Positions 38,101-45,797 of a DNA stretch of 64,000 nucleotides are shown piece after piece. Under the pieces are notes generated by a model. It searched no databases and was not told the origin of the DNA. It saw only the letters and a program-made list of their open reading frames with translations. The stretch lies in NCBI GenBank assembly GCA_019187225.1, contig JABAQQ010000011.1, forward strand, positions 124,001 through 188,000, in the 5' to 3' direction. This stretch comes from Saprospiraceae bacterium (GTDB lineage Bacteria > Bacteroidota > Bacteroidia > Chitinophagales > Saprospiraceae). The stretch's first letter is position 1, and every line of letters starts with the position of its first letter. The translations under genes were made by a program, and so were the position numbers.

Positions 38101-39708
38101 ACCTTTATCCCCGGACAGTACAACCTGACGATCGCCGACAACGCCAGCAATACCCTGGCGACCGGCCCGATTAATATTGACGAATTGCAGCCGGCGCTGG
38201 TAGGCTCGACGGTAACGCCTCCGATCGAGGACCTCGGCAACGGCAGCATCCAACTGACACCCATTGTGCCGCCGCCCGCCAACTTCAACTACAACTGGAA
38301 CGGCCCGAACGGATTTATCTCCACGGCCAGCACGATCACTGGACTCGATTCGGGCGCTTATGTCGTCACCGTTACGAACGTGAATTCCAGTTGCACGGCT
38401 GTATATCCCTTCTATCTGGAACAGGATTGGCCGGACCTGGTATTCCAACTGACGAATGCCCTTTCGCCGGATTGCAACAATACGGCCGACGGCAGCATTG
38501 CGATCAATATTACGGGTGGCAATCCCTCCTATCTCTATGCCTGGTCGGGTCCGAATGGCTTTACCGCCAGCACGAAAGATATCTCCGGATTGTTGCCGGG
38601 TGTATACACGCTGACGGTGACCGATGAAAACGGCACGACGCTGGTAACCAGCACGACGCTTACCGCGCAGTCCCAACTTGCCGTGACGAACGTGAATGAA
38701 ACCTCCAGCTACGGCAACCCGCCCTTCCAGGTAAGCGGCGCCAACCAATGCGACGGCGTAGCGAGCGTGGTATTCAGCGGCGGTGTGGGCGCGACCTCCA
38801 TTTTGTGGAGCAACAACGTCACTGCGGCCCAGAACACGACGCTCTGCGCAGGACCATACTCGGTGTCGGTGACCGACGCACTGGGTTGTGTCGCCGTCTG
38901 GGCAGACAGTCTTACTTATCCACCCGGCGTGGCGACGACACTGACGATGGTAAGTGAAGTCAGCTGCCACGGCGAATGCGACGGCGTTGCCCGTGTATTT
39001 GTCAACGGCGGCGTAGCGCCCTATACAGTGAAATGGTCTACGAGTCAGACCGACCAGGTAGCTACCGCGGGCGGTTTCTCGCAGGCTGTGAACCTCTGCG
39101 GCGGCGACTACAAGGTAACAGTTACCGACAAACTTGGCGCTGATTACGTATTCGATATTGCAGTGGTAGAACCTGCCGAGATCGTTATTGATTTCGCTTC
39201 CGTACCATCAACTACTTTCAATTCCTGCGATGCCGAATTGATCGCCGATGCTGCGGGTGCTGCGGAACCGCTTACTTACGTTTGGTCGGGTAGCTACGGC
39301 CACAGCGGCGAAGGACAACGTGCCGAAGGACTCTGCGCCGGTGAGATCGTTCAGTTTGTCATTACCGATGCCAACGGTTGTGTCGGCATCGGCCGCGATA
39401 CCGTCGCTTATCCCGAAGACGGCTGCTACCGGGTGCGCCCGGTCATCACGCCCGGCAATCAGGACGGCAACAACGACTTCGTGGAGATCACCTGCATCGA
39501 AGCGGTGCCCAACTCCATCGAGATTTACAACCGCTGGGGACAGCTGGTATTCGAGGCGTCAGGTTACGACAATTCCGGCGTCGTCTGGAAAGGCTTGACC
39601 AAAAACGGCCAACCGCTTGCTGAGGGAGTCTATTACTACGTGCTCAATTATACCGATCCTGTACGCGGTTCACAACAACAAAAAGGACACATCAATTTGC
39701 TTCGCTAA
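35122..39708 (+). CDS. SprB-repeat adhesin with three cohesin-like domains and CHU_C tail
   Basis: The 1528-aa protein has a signal peptide ending VFGQ. Three cohesin-like domains follow at about 22-165 (VTAPIGSTVDLQLKVTNFNN), 171-313 (FDSILSMQYAMHWDPAVLQF) and 322-466 (QICIDVTVKNFTSIISMQYG). From about 470 to 1420 there are ten or more SprB-type repeats, recognisable by NVKCHDQTNGAINLSVGGGT, SYEWTGP, GLAAGIYSLTITD and variants. The C-terminal gliding-motility CHU_C domain has ITPGNQDGNNDFVEI and EIYNRWGQLVFEASG. SprB is the mobile adhesin of flavobacterial gliding and needs SprF for export; a SprF-like gene follows. The combination with cohesin-like domains suggests an attachment platform, which is inference. 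Confidence 0.85.
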   Translation: MKPIIYILTAGLLFVATQVFGQAIVTSLTPATVTAPIGSTVDLQLKVTNFNNINSIQFPITFNGAVLQFNSIDNAALPGFTNGNYNATTGKVTISWFADPGAYPDGFSVPDNSSIFTLHFTVATNGTSTVNIANQAPGIEVIRNGAPVTLNFQNGASQVTGGSGGGGPVQGFSIIANTIYIPQGTTGCMPVTVHKFDSILSMQYAMHWDPAVLQFQNTQSYNLPSLSASSFGGTPAMGLQLVGWDDPNATGVTRANGTKIYDVCFQAIGPVGSSSLITIDSIGFPAGNGSAEAFNAASQNVWTSSSGVKDTIFIVTAPPPPNAITFTATQDTAPSGSQICIDVTVKNFTSIISMQYGLTYDATKLTFVNITPNTNVPGLTTASFNPNTPGQIKLSWSDPAALGVTLTDNTLLFTVCFTIAAPNGTLVPINFGSLPGLPVEVVKEPDGPVNPAFVNGHVYAGMPVGPTASITPKPACGGNTGSATANGIGGTPTSYAWSGPGGPIAGNQQTINNLAAGTYNVTVTFTGGLTATATALVESSPAINIQNPQVQNVKCHDQTNGAINLSVGGGTPNFSYEWTGPNQFESTTEDISGLAAGIYSLTITDSKQCTVAQNFTIANPAALSLALATSQNVTCFNTATGKITITSGGGTPPLSYAWYNIQTNDLVSPEKNPSTLLPGTYNVTITDASQCTTTLPNPVTINAPASALSVVTPVTKTDLVCWGYSNGSINLDISGGWGTYAVTWDPQPYTGANLTGIPGGNYTPTITDAGGCTLTLPAVQVLEPPAVEYGTPAVVHNICANDGDGSISVQISGGNGGPYKVDWNGGLSGTSISNLAGGDYIPTITELNSTGCTAVLPAITVNEPAPILSSNEVLVDPAAGMSDGAIAIDLSGGTGTLTILWTGPGGVTYNTEDIFDLPAGQYVLMVTDENNCTYTKNFLLGGALVANVTQTPSCGNDGCINVEIAAGTPPFIISWTGASSGSFITSDLSASICTFIPGQYNLTIADNASNTLATGPINIDELQPALVGSTVTPPIEDLGNGSIQLTPIVPPPANFNYNWNGPNGFISTASTITGLDSGAYVVTVTNVNSSCTAVYPFYLEQDWPDLVFQLTNALSPDCNNTADGSIAINITGGNPSYLYAWSGPNGFTASTKDISGLLPGVYTLTVTDENGTTLVTSTTLTAQSQLAVTNVNETSSYGNPPFQVSGANQCDGVASVVFSGGVGATSILWSNNVTAAQNTTLCAGPYSVSVTDALGCVAVWADSLTYPPGVATTLTMVSEVSCHGECDGVARVFVNGGVAPYTVKWSTSQTDQVATAGGFSQAVNLCGGDYKVTVTDKLGADYVFDIAVVEPAEIVIDFASVPSTTFNSCDAELIADAAGAAEPLTYVWSGSYGHSGEGQRAEGLCAGEIVQFVITDANGCVGIGRDTVAYPEDGCYRVRPVITPGNQDGNNDFVEITCIEAVPNSIEIYNRWGQLVFEASGYDNSGVVWKGLTKNGQPLAEGVYYYVLNYTDPVRGSQQQKGHINLLR

Positions 39709-39712
39709 ATTA

Positions 39713-39849
39713 GTTATTAGTTGTTGGTTATCGGTTATTGGTTGTTGGTTATCAGTTATTGGTTGTTGGTTTTCAGTTATTTGAACACCCTCTTGTTAAT
39801 GAAATATTCTGAGCCAATAACTAACAACCGACAACCAACAACCAATAAC
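39713..39849. repeat. Two heptamer arrays in inverted orientation
   Basis: Ten units of GTTRTTG-type (39713-39782) are followed, after 32 bp, by five units of the complementary CAAYAAC-type (39815-39849). The halves can form a hairpin of about 35 bp. The element fills most of the gap between the SprB-type gene and its SprF-type partner. Confidence 0.9.
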
Positions 39850-39888
39850 CAAAAAATCCTTCTTTTCACGCCCAAACTTTCGATTACG

Positions 39889-40836
39889 ATGAAAAAGGCA
39901 TTACTCTCCATCATATTCGGCGCCTTCGCAATCGCCGCCTTCGCCCAGGAACAAGCCATTTACAACCAATACCAGATTTTCCCCGTTCTCGTCAATCCGG
40001 GCTACACCGGTTTTGAGGACGAACACCAGTTTCTCGGTAACGCCCGCAGCAGTTGGACGGGTTTCCCGGGCCAACCGACCAGCTTCACTGCGATGTACAA
40101 CGGGCCGGTAGGCGACAAGCTCGCCCTCGGCGGCGGTCTTTTCTCCGAAAAGATCGGTGACGTGACGACGATGAAACTTCAGTTCAACTACGCCTTCCGC
40201 TTCCGCATCCAGAAAACGCGCATCGGCATCGGTCTTTCCACCGAATTCCTCAACCGTCGCGCCGACCCGGATCTGCTCAACCATCCGCAGGTGGACCCCA
40301 ACGACGATGTGCTGGAAGGTCTGACCGACGGCCAGCAGATATTTGACGCCTCGGTTGGTACGCATGTTCTGTACGACGAGCGCTTTTTCCTGAGCATCGC
40401 CCTCCCGAATACCGTGCGCGCACGCCTCGATGAAGTGCCCATTGACCAGCAAACGCAACAGACTTCGCTTTTCGAGCACTATATTTTCCAGATCGGATAC
40501 ATTGTGAATGTCAAAAACCAAAACTTCAAACTCGTGCCCTCGATCGCTTTCCGCCAGATCCGCGACACGCCGTTCCAGGTGGACGTCAATTTGCAGGGCC
40601 GGTTCCTCGACGACAAACTCATCACTGGTCTGACTTACCGGCCCAGCAACAACGGCTCAGTGGCGTTCCTGATCGGCACGAAATACAAGGCGTTCCAACT
40701 GGCCTATTCCTACGATGTTTCTTTCTCCAATTTCCAGCAATACAACGGCGGTTCGCACGAACTCACCGTGGCCTTCAACCTGCCGCGCAAATCGCCCAAA
40801 CCCGCCGGAACGGACACGTCGGAATTGTATCAATAA
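39889..40836 (+). CDS. PorP/SprF-family T9SS outer-membrane protein
   Basis: The 315-aa protein starts at ATG 39889 with signal peptide MKKALLSIIFGAFAIAAFAQ; the longer upstream frame only runs through the heptamer array. The mature part opens with EQAIYNQYQIFPVLVNPGYTG, the PorP/SprF family signature, and continues as an outer-membrane beta barrel (GNARSSWTGFPGQPTSFTAM, LGGGLFSEKIGD). SprF proteins are paired with, and needed for secretion of, an adjacent SprB-type adhesin carrying a CHU_C tail. Its position directly after the 1528-aa gene fits that pairing. Confidence 0.93.
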   Translation: MKKALLSIIFGAFAIAAFAQEQAIYNQYQIFPVLVNPGYTGFEDEHQFLGNARSSWTGFPGQPTSFTAMYNGPVGDKLALGGGLFSEKIGDVTTMKLQFNYAFRFRIQKTRIGIGLSTEFLNRRADPDLLNHPQVDPNDDVLEGLTDGQQIFDASVGTHVLYDERFFLSIALPNTVRARLDEVPIDQQTQQTSLFEHYIFQIGYIVNVKNQNFKLVPSIAFRQIRDTPFQVDVNLQGRFLDDKLITGLTYRPSNNGSVAFLIGTKYKAFQLAYSYDVSFSNFQQYNGGSHELTVAFNLPRKSPKPAGTDTSELYQ

Positions 40837-41199
40837 ATGAGGGTGAATGACAGATGAAAAGCAAGAGTGTGCTGACTTTTTTATCCATCGTGTCATCCTG
40901 AGCGCAGCGAAGCATCTATTTTCAATCTGCTGAACGGCAGTTGCATTTTCGAGCCTTCTTATCAGGCTGTAAACACCCGTTCGATCTACGGATCGTCCCC
41001 TTAGAGATCGGACGGGTGCTTACAGCCTGACAAAAAAAACAGCGCCCGAAACCAGGTGGCTTCGCCTTTTTCAAAAAAATTTACCAACCGAATGATGTAG
41101 AAAATCGCGTCCCGATGTACCGGGACGTCGAACGATAGATGTCTTTAACAATTGGTTTTTGGGATGGCCTCTCTCCGAAAAGTCGGTAGGGGGGCTTTT
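40837..41199. other. 363-bp gap with repeat sequences
   Basis: It contains TGTCATCCTGAGCGCAGCGA at 40891-40910 (a sequence type that recurs in many Bacteroidota genomes), a long hairpin at 40962-41030 and a small palindrome GTCCCGATGTACCGGGAC near 41108-41126. No gene is seen. Confidence 0.65.
40962..41030. repeat. Long inverted repeat (26-bp arms)
   Basis: The arm 40962-40987 (starting TCAGGCTGTAAACACCCG) pairs with 41005-41030 with two differences, one of them a wobble. The loop is 17 nt. No T-run follows on either strand, so it is not a standard terminator; a REP-type element is more likely. Confidence 0.8.
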
Positions 41200-41616
41200 T
41201 TATTTTGCAAAATAGCGGATTGCCAGGCGATAACCCTCCAGCCCCAATCCCACGATGCTTCCCACGCATTTGGCCGCCAACCAGGAATGATGGCGAAACC
41301 CTTCGCGCTTGTGCACGTTGCTGATGTGTACCTCGATAACAGGCGTGGTGATGGCTCCCACCGCATCGGCTAAGGCAATCGAAGTGTGGGTCAGCGCACC
41401 GGCGTTGAGCACGATGCCATCCGCGGAGAAACCCGCGTTGTGGAGTTTGTCGAGCAGGACGCCCTCGTGATTGCTTTGGAAATATTCGAGTGCTACGCCG
41501 GGGAATTCGTTTTTCAATTCCTCGAAAAATGCTTCGAACGTTTTGTTGCCATATATCTCCGGTTCGCGCCGCCCCAATAAATTAAGGTTGGGCCCGTTGA
41601 TGATGAGAATTTTCAT
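41200..41616 (-). CDS. aroQ: Type II 3-dehydroquinate dehydratase
   Basis: AroQ removes water from 3-dehydroquinate to give 3-dehydroshikimate in the shikimate pathway. The 138-aa protein starts MKILIINGPNLNLLGRREPE with the catalytic Tyr in IYGNKTF, then QSNHEG, LNAGALTHTSIALADA and EVHISNVHKREGFR. These are all active-site segments of the type II enzyme. The longer upstream frame is lysine-rich and not family-like, so Met at 41616 is used. It is divergent from the following secreted protein gene, with 67 bp between starts. Confidence 0.97.
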   Translation of the reverse strand: MKILIINGPNLNLLGRREPEIYGNKTFEAFFEELKNEFPGVALEYFQSNHEGVLLDKLHNAGFSADGIVLNAGALTHTSIALADAVGAITTPVIEVHISNVHKREGFRHHSWLAAKCVGSIVGLGLEGYRLAIRYFAK

Positions 41617-41683
41617 AATCGCAAAAGTCTTCTTAAATTTGGAAGGTTTTTTGGAAAATTTTATCCCATTCAACACTGTGGCT

Positions 41684-43159
41684 ATGAAAAATCCCCCTTT
41701 CCGCATCTTCTTTTTCCCATGTAAAAGCCCCGGCAGCTTTTTCTTTTTTCCCTTTTTCCTTCTTTTCCTTTCCCCCGGCGTGCAAGCCCAATCCATGTTC
41801 GTTTCCGAGGGCATTTCAATACGCAACGACTACGGCTACGAACTCATCGGGCGGTTGCGCGACCGTATTTTGTTGTTCCGCGACAAATACGACGATTTCG
41901 AGGTACAGGCATTCGACAATCAGATGCGCCTGTCGTGGACACGCGGCATGGACGATCTGGACAGGCGCGGCGTTCAGATACTTTCCGTCGTCGGCAGTAA
42001 AAACGATTTTTCCGTGATCCATAAAGTGCGGAGGCGCAGCCGCACGGCTCTGCGCATCCACAAGTACGATCCCGGCGCCAACCTGATTGACAGCATGATG
42101 GTGAAGGACTACGGCGACCGTATTTTCACCCCTCCGGTGCTCGATATCGTGCGGAGCGACGACAAAAATTGTTTTGTCGTGTTCAACTCCGCCGAACGCA
42201 ACAAATTGGAAATCACGTGTTTTCGCTTAGATAAGATGCAATTGCTTTGGGACAAAACCATTGCTATTGACGATGAGTTTTATGAAAACGGACCGAAAGC
42301 GATGGCACTGAGCAATGCGGGCGAATTTTTTCTCATCAACGAAAGAAACAACCGCCGGTCGAGACTCGAAGAGCATGAATTCCTGGTATTGCACATCGGC
42401 AGCGGCTTTGAAAAGACCAGTCGTGTGCCATTGGGAGAATATCTGACCAACGATATGCGCTTCATTTACGACAACCACAACCGGCGTCTTGTAGCGGCGG
42501 GCTTGTATGCCGACAAAAACCGGGACCGCGCCAACGGTGTGTTTTATTTATCTATGACGCCGGGCGATACCACCGGACAAGTGCTGCGCTATGAGCCTTT
42601 CGACGATAAATTCATTTCCGTACTCCGGCAAAAAGACGTGTCGGACGATACCAAAGGGGTGGAAGACGCCGACGTAAAACAATTAGTATTGCGACAGGAT
42701 GGCGGAGTGGTGCTGGTAGTTGAACGCCAGCACGAAATCCAACGCGGTTCGGCTGCCGGCCGGGGCTTCTGGCGGGATGGACTGCGCATGGTGGTGGATT
42801 TCTACTTCGACGATATGTTCATCATCGCCATGCACCCCGACGGGCGCATCCATTGGAAAACTGTGCTGCACAAAAAGCAATACTCGCAGGACGACGACGG
42901 CACTTTTTCGTCCTATTTTCTCGTGCGCGGCGCCGACAAGTTGCGCGTTTTGTTCAACGACGAGATCAAATACGAAAATACGTGCAGCGAATACGTCATT
43001 TCACCCGACGGCGACTTCGACCGCAACAGCCTTGTGAATACGGTGGGTCAAAACATGCGCCTCCGCTTCCGCGACGCCCTGCAGGTCAGCGCCGGCGAAT
43101 GCCTGATCCCCTCCGAATTCCGGAACAAACTGAAATTGGTGTTGCTCAGGTTTCAATAG
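41684..43159 (+). CDS. Secreted protein of unknown function
   Basis: A 491-aa protein starting at ATG 41684 with an unusually Phe-rich signal peptide (FRIFFFPCKSP, then FFFFPFFLLFLSPGVQAQ). The mature part has repeated short beta-strand patterns with WDKTIAI, LVAAGLYADKN, VVDFYFDDMFI and HPDGRIHWKTVLHKKQYSQD, which suggests a beta-propeller, but no family is recognised. It has no T9SS sorting tail. It lies between aroQ (divergent) and recX (same strand, 52 nt). Confidence 0.7.
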   Translation: MKNPPFRIFFFPCKSPGSFFFFPFFLLFLSPGVQAQSMFVSEGISIRNDYGYELIGRLRDRILLFRDKYDDFEVQAFDNQMRLSWTRGMDDLDRRGVQILSVVGSKNDFSVIHKVRRRSRTALRIHKYDPGANLIDSMMVKDYGDRIFTPPVLDIVRSDDKNCFVVFNSAERNKLEITCFRLDKMQLLWDKTIAIDDEFYENGPKAMALSNAGEFFLINERNNRRSRLEEHEFLVLHIGSGFEKTSRVPLGEYLTNDMRFIYDNHNRRLVAAGLYADKNRDRANGVFYLSMTPGDTTGQVLRYEPFDDKFISVLRQKDVSDDTKGVEDADVKQLVLRQDGGVVLVVERQHEIQRGSAAGRGFWRDGLRMVVDFYFDDMFIIAMHPDGRIHWKTVLHKKQYSQDDDGTFSSYFLVRGADKLRVLFNDEIKYENTCSEYVISPDGDFDRNSLVNTVGQNMRLRFRDALQVSAGECLIPSEFRNKLKLVLLRFQ

Positions 43160-43211
43160 GGGTTTATAAAGGTTTATAAACATGATTCCATGCTCATTAA
43201 CTTCTAACAAT

Positions 43212-43679
43212 ATGCCGATACTTAAAAAACGTCCGGACAAGCCGCTTACCCCTGACGAGGCGCTCGCCAAAATGGAGCATTTTTGCGCCTATCGCGAACG
43301 TTGCCCGAGGGAAGTGCGCGCAAAATTGTCCGAACTGGGCATGCAAGGGCGGGAAGCGGAACAAATTGCAGAAGTGTTGCAGGGAGAAGGTTTTTTCAAC
43401 GAAGAACGGTTCGCCATGGCTTTTGCCGGCGGCAAATTCAGGATGAACCATTGGGGACGCGTTCGCATCCGACTGGAACTGCGGATGCGCGAAATTGCGC
43501 CCCATCTCATCCGGCAGGCGCTCGATTCGATTGATGAAGCGGAATACCTGACGCTGATCAGGCAACTGTCCGAAAAAAAATACCGCCAATACGAAGGCGA
43601 CAAAAACGCACGGGAAAAAACGGCAGCTTCGCTTATCCGGGCAGGATTTGAACCGGAATTGGTTTTTCAGTATCTTTGA
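43212..43679 (+). CDS. recX: RecX-family regulatory protein
   Basis: RecX modulates RecA filaments. The 155-aa protein is built of the three-helix RecX repeats: ALAKMEHFCAYRERCPREVRAKL, then AEVLQGEGFFNEERFAMAFAGGKFRMNHWGR and a C-terminal segment with AASLIRAGFEPELV. The FN(D/E)xRFA signature is present (FNEERFA). A Met 30 nt upstream (43182) is possible; 43212 fits better with the family N-terminus. No recA is nearby. Confidence 0.85.
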   Translation: MPILKKRPDKPLTPDEALAKMEHFCAYRERCPREVRAKLSELGMQGREAEQIAEVLQGEGFFNEERFAMAFAGGKFRMNHWGRVRIRLELRMREIAPHLIRQALDSIDEAEYLTLIRQLSEKKYRQYEGDKNAREKTAASLIRAGFEPELVFQYL

Positions 43680-43724
43680 CAAAACAATCGTTGAAGGTTC
43701 TTCGATAAAGGCCAAATATTTCGC

Positions 43725-43744
43725 GTCAGAAACCTGACTTTTTC
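43725..43744 (+). promoter_or_regulatory. Palindromic motif upstream of the RiPP precursor
   Basis: GTCAG-AAAC-CTGAC followed by TTTTTC, 90 nt before the precursor ATG. The first 16 bases recur exactly at 45651-45666, and ACCTGACTTTTTC recurs at 45798-45810. The shared copies suggest an operator or conserved promoter part. Confidence 0.55.
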
Positions 43745-43833
43745 AAAAAATTGGTAGAACACACCTCCCGCCGGGTTATTAACTTTTCGCTGCTTTTCCG
43801 ATTTTGTTCACTTACAAACTGCTCTGTTATCGT

Positions 43834-44034
43834 ATGGCAAAAGAAAAACTCAAACTCAGCGACCTCAAAGTCCAAAGCTGCGTCACCGCGCTGGATGAAG
43901 GCGAGATGAACCGGTTGAAAGGCGGTTACGTCATCAAAGGACGCCGCTTCAATTACCGCACCCGCTGGACGGCTGTGGATACCCGTTCCGATGTGCTGGT
44001 GGATGCTTCTACCGGCACAGTCAGTGCTGGCTGA
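43834..44034 (+). CDS. Pinensin-like RiPP precursor peptide
   Basis: The 66-aa peptide begins MAKEKLKLSDLKVQSCVTAL and ends its leader DEGEMNRLKGG. Both the KLKLSDLKVQSxVT block and the double-Gly end match leaders of the Bacteroidota class I lanthipeptide (pinensin-type) precursors. The predicted core (residues 32-66, YVIKGRRFNYRT onward) has eight Ser/Thr and no Cys; the only Cys is in the leader. Classical lanthionine rings are therefore not possible within the core, so another modification, or loss of function, must be considered. No LanB, LanC or peptidase-transporter is in the window. ATG 43834 is preferred over 43804 because the KLKL block follows directly. Confidence 0.75.
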   Translation: MAKEKLKLSDLKVQSCVTALDEGEMNRLKGGYVIKGRRFNYRTRWTAVDTRSDVLVDASTGTVSAG

Positions 44035-45592
44035 CGGTCTTTTCGGTTTTTCCGGTTTCCTTTCTCCATTTTTCCGCCACTGCTGCTGCAAACGTTTGAC
44101 TTTTGATCCTGGCTTCGAGCCAGGCCGCAAGGTCAAATGTTTGCAGCACTGTTTTTGCGGCGGGCAATAGGGCAAGTTCCAGCAGATCCGTCTTCATTTT
44201 TTGAAACACGACTTGTTGCTCCCGCCACCCCGGCTGCTTTATCAACTCCGACATAAAGTGTATGAACCGCCGCTCCAGGTCGTAAAGACGGTTTTTCTTT
44301 TGCAAAAAACGCGTGGCGGAACGCAGTAAAGAGTCCAGTAAAACAGTATTGCCCATTTCGAAATGCAGGATGAGCGCCAGGATGCGCGCCAGGCTCTGCA
44401 GGTCTTCGCGTTCGACGGAGCGCGGCTGATTTTGCCATTCGTTGAGGTATTCCAGCGCGCGGCCAAAGTCGCCGCAGCCGAGGCAGATCGTGCAAAACTG
44501 GAAATAAAAACTCGCCGTCTCGTAGTCGTGCGAATCGAATCCGGAAGATTCGCGCAGGCAGCGCTCCATTTCCTCTTTCGCCTCCTCAAACTCGCCCGTG
44601 TAGGTGCACAGGGCAAACTTATTGGTAAAATACTGCCGGTGGATCTTCCTGCGGTCGTCTTCCGTGATGGGCGTCAGGGTGCGCAGTTTTTCGAGGCAAA
44701 TGCGTACCTCGTCGTAGCGCTGCAGCATACCGCAGGAAAGGATAAGATTGCTCAGGGCGGCGATGTAGTCCGACAGGTTTTCGCGCAGGAAATGCGGCTG
44801 CGATTCGAGCAGAGCGATGAGTTTTTTGCCGGTTTCGTAAAACTGATCGTATTCCAGCGCGGCATAGTGATAGAGGTTGAGCGTACGGTAGTAGGTCACG
44901 CGCGCCTTGTGCGACTCCGCACGGTCGGGATCGCCGAATAAATCCTGGTTTACAATACTTTGGAGTTGAGTCATGCGGTCATAACCGCGTTGTTGCGCTT
45001 CACGTTTGATGGTCGTATACACCTGGAAAAAAGCCCGCCGGTAGTCGGCCGCATTGCGCAATTGGCGCAGCGCGCGCTCTTCCTCGAACTGGAGTTGCTC
45101 CAGTTGTTTGTGTAAAAAATCCACATCCATACGCGTATAGGCCAGTTGTTTTTCCCAGCGGATCACTTCCAGCAGGTGCGTAAAACTTTCGTAATGCCGG
45201 GCCAGTTTGGCTGCCTTGTGGAGCAGGTCGCGGCAGTCGTCATAGTGCCCGCGTTTGTACAACACCGCCACGCTTTGAAGGAGATGGTTGAGGCGGTAAT
45301 CCAACGATTGCTGTTCGTCGAACGATTGCAGGCATTTCAGCACCATTTCGTACAAATACGCCTTCAATTCGGAGTATTTTTTCCCTTCAGGTGGCTGGTT
45401 TTTGTAAATTTTGTATTTCAGGGCCTCCTCGTCGAACACCTCCATTTCCGCGATCGCCTCGAACAGTTGCTGGTACTGGTATTTGCCTTCGCCTTCGCTT
45501 TTTTGCCCCATGTACAAGCGAAAATAGCGCTTTTCTGTCGGCGACAGCGCGCGGATGAGGCGGTACAATTTGTCGGAAGGAGTCTTTGCCAT
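44021..45592 (-). CDS. Helical-repeat (TPR-like) protein of unknown function
   Basis: A 523-aa soluble protein, rich in amphipathic helices with TPR-like spacing. The start KLYRLIRALSPTEKRYFRLY (T/S-EKR-F-x-L pattern) is typical of a Bacteroidota family of unknown function that I recall as lying near short double-Gly peptides; that association is from memory and not checked here. There is no signal peptide or enzyme motif. It is tail-to-tail with the RiPP precursor, overlapping it by 14 nt, and divergent from the LytTR gene. A copy of the palindromic motif lies 59 nt upstream of its start. Confidence 0.7.
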   Translation of the reverse strand: MAKTPSDKLYRLIRALSPTEKRYFRLYMGQKSEGEGKYQYQQLFEAIAEMEVFDEEALKYKIYKNQPPEGKKYSELKAYLYEMVLKCLQSFDEQQSLDYRLNHLLQSVAVLYKRGHYDDCRDLLHKAAKLARHYESFTHLLEVIRWEKQLAYTRMDVDFLHKQLEQLQFEEERALRQLRNAADYRRAFFQVYTTIKREAQQRGYDRMTQLQSIVNQDLFGDPDRAESHKARVTYYRTLNLYHYAALEYDQFYETGKKLIALLESQPHFLRENLSDYIAALSNLILSCGMLQRYDEVRICLEKLRTLTPITEDDRRKIHRQYFTNKFALCTYTGEFEEAKEEMERCLRESSGFDSHDYETASFYFQFCTICLGCGDFGRALEYLNEWQNQPRSVEREDLQSLARILALILHFEMGNTVLLDSLLRSATRFLQKKNRLYDLERRFIHFMSELIKQPGWREQQVVFQKMKTDLLELALLPAAKTVLQTFDLAAWLEARIKSQTFAAAVAEKWRKETGKTEKTVSQH

Positions 45593-45650
45593 AGCGTTAG
45601 GATGCCCAAAAGTGTCGGGTTTTCGTCACATTTCCAAACTTAATTCAAGT

Positions 45651-45666
45651 GTCAGAAACCTGACTT
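45651..45666. promoter_or_regulatory. Second copy of the palindromic motif
   Basis: GTCAGAAACCTGACTT, identical to 43725-43740, in the space between the divergent helical-repeat gene and the LytTR gene. Confidence 0.55.
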
Positions 45667-45797
45667 ATACCTGAAAGTTGGGTTGCCGGGCCCGGAAGGC
45701 GCCGGTACTTTTGTTGCAACATTTTTACTTCGGAAAACCTGCCGGCACAGTTAGAAGCGGTTGTGATTTTTCACGAGTGTGTCATTTTCTCCATCCG

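Noticed and set aside
37009-38970. 653-codon open frame on the minus strand
   Set aside because: It is the antisense shadow of the SprB-repeat gene; the plus-strand frame has a signal peptide, repeats and a sorting domain, whereas this one has only Arg/Gly-rich, family-less sequence.
39721-39888. N-terminal extension of the SprF-like protein
   Set aside because: It is only the translation of the heptamer arrays; a proper signal peptide begins at 39889.
40962-41030. Rho-independent terminator for the sprF-like gene
   Set aside because: No T-run follows on the plus strand and the stem is much longer than usual; kept as a repeat instead.
41108-41126. Operator-like palindrome GTCCCGATGTACCGGGAC
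   Set aside because: Single short palindrome in a repeat-rich gap after aroQ; nothing ties it to a regulator.
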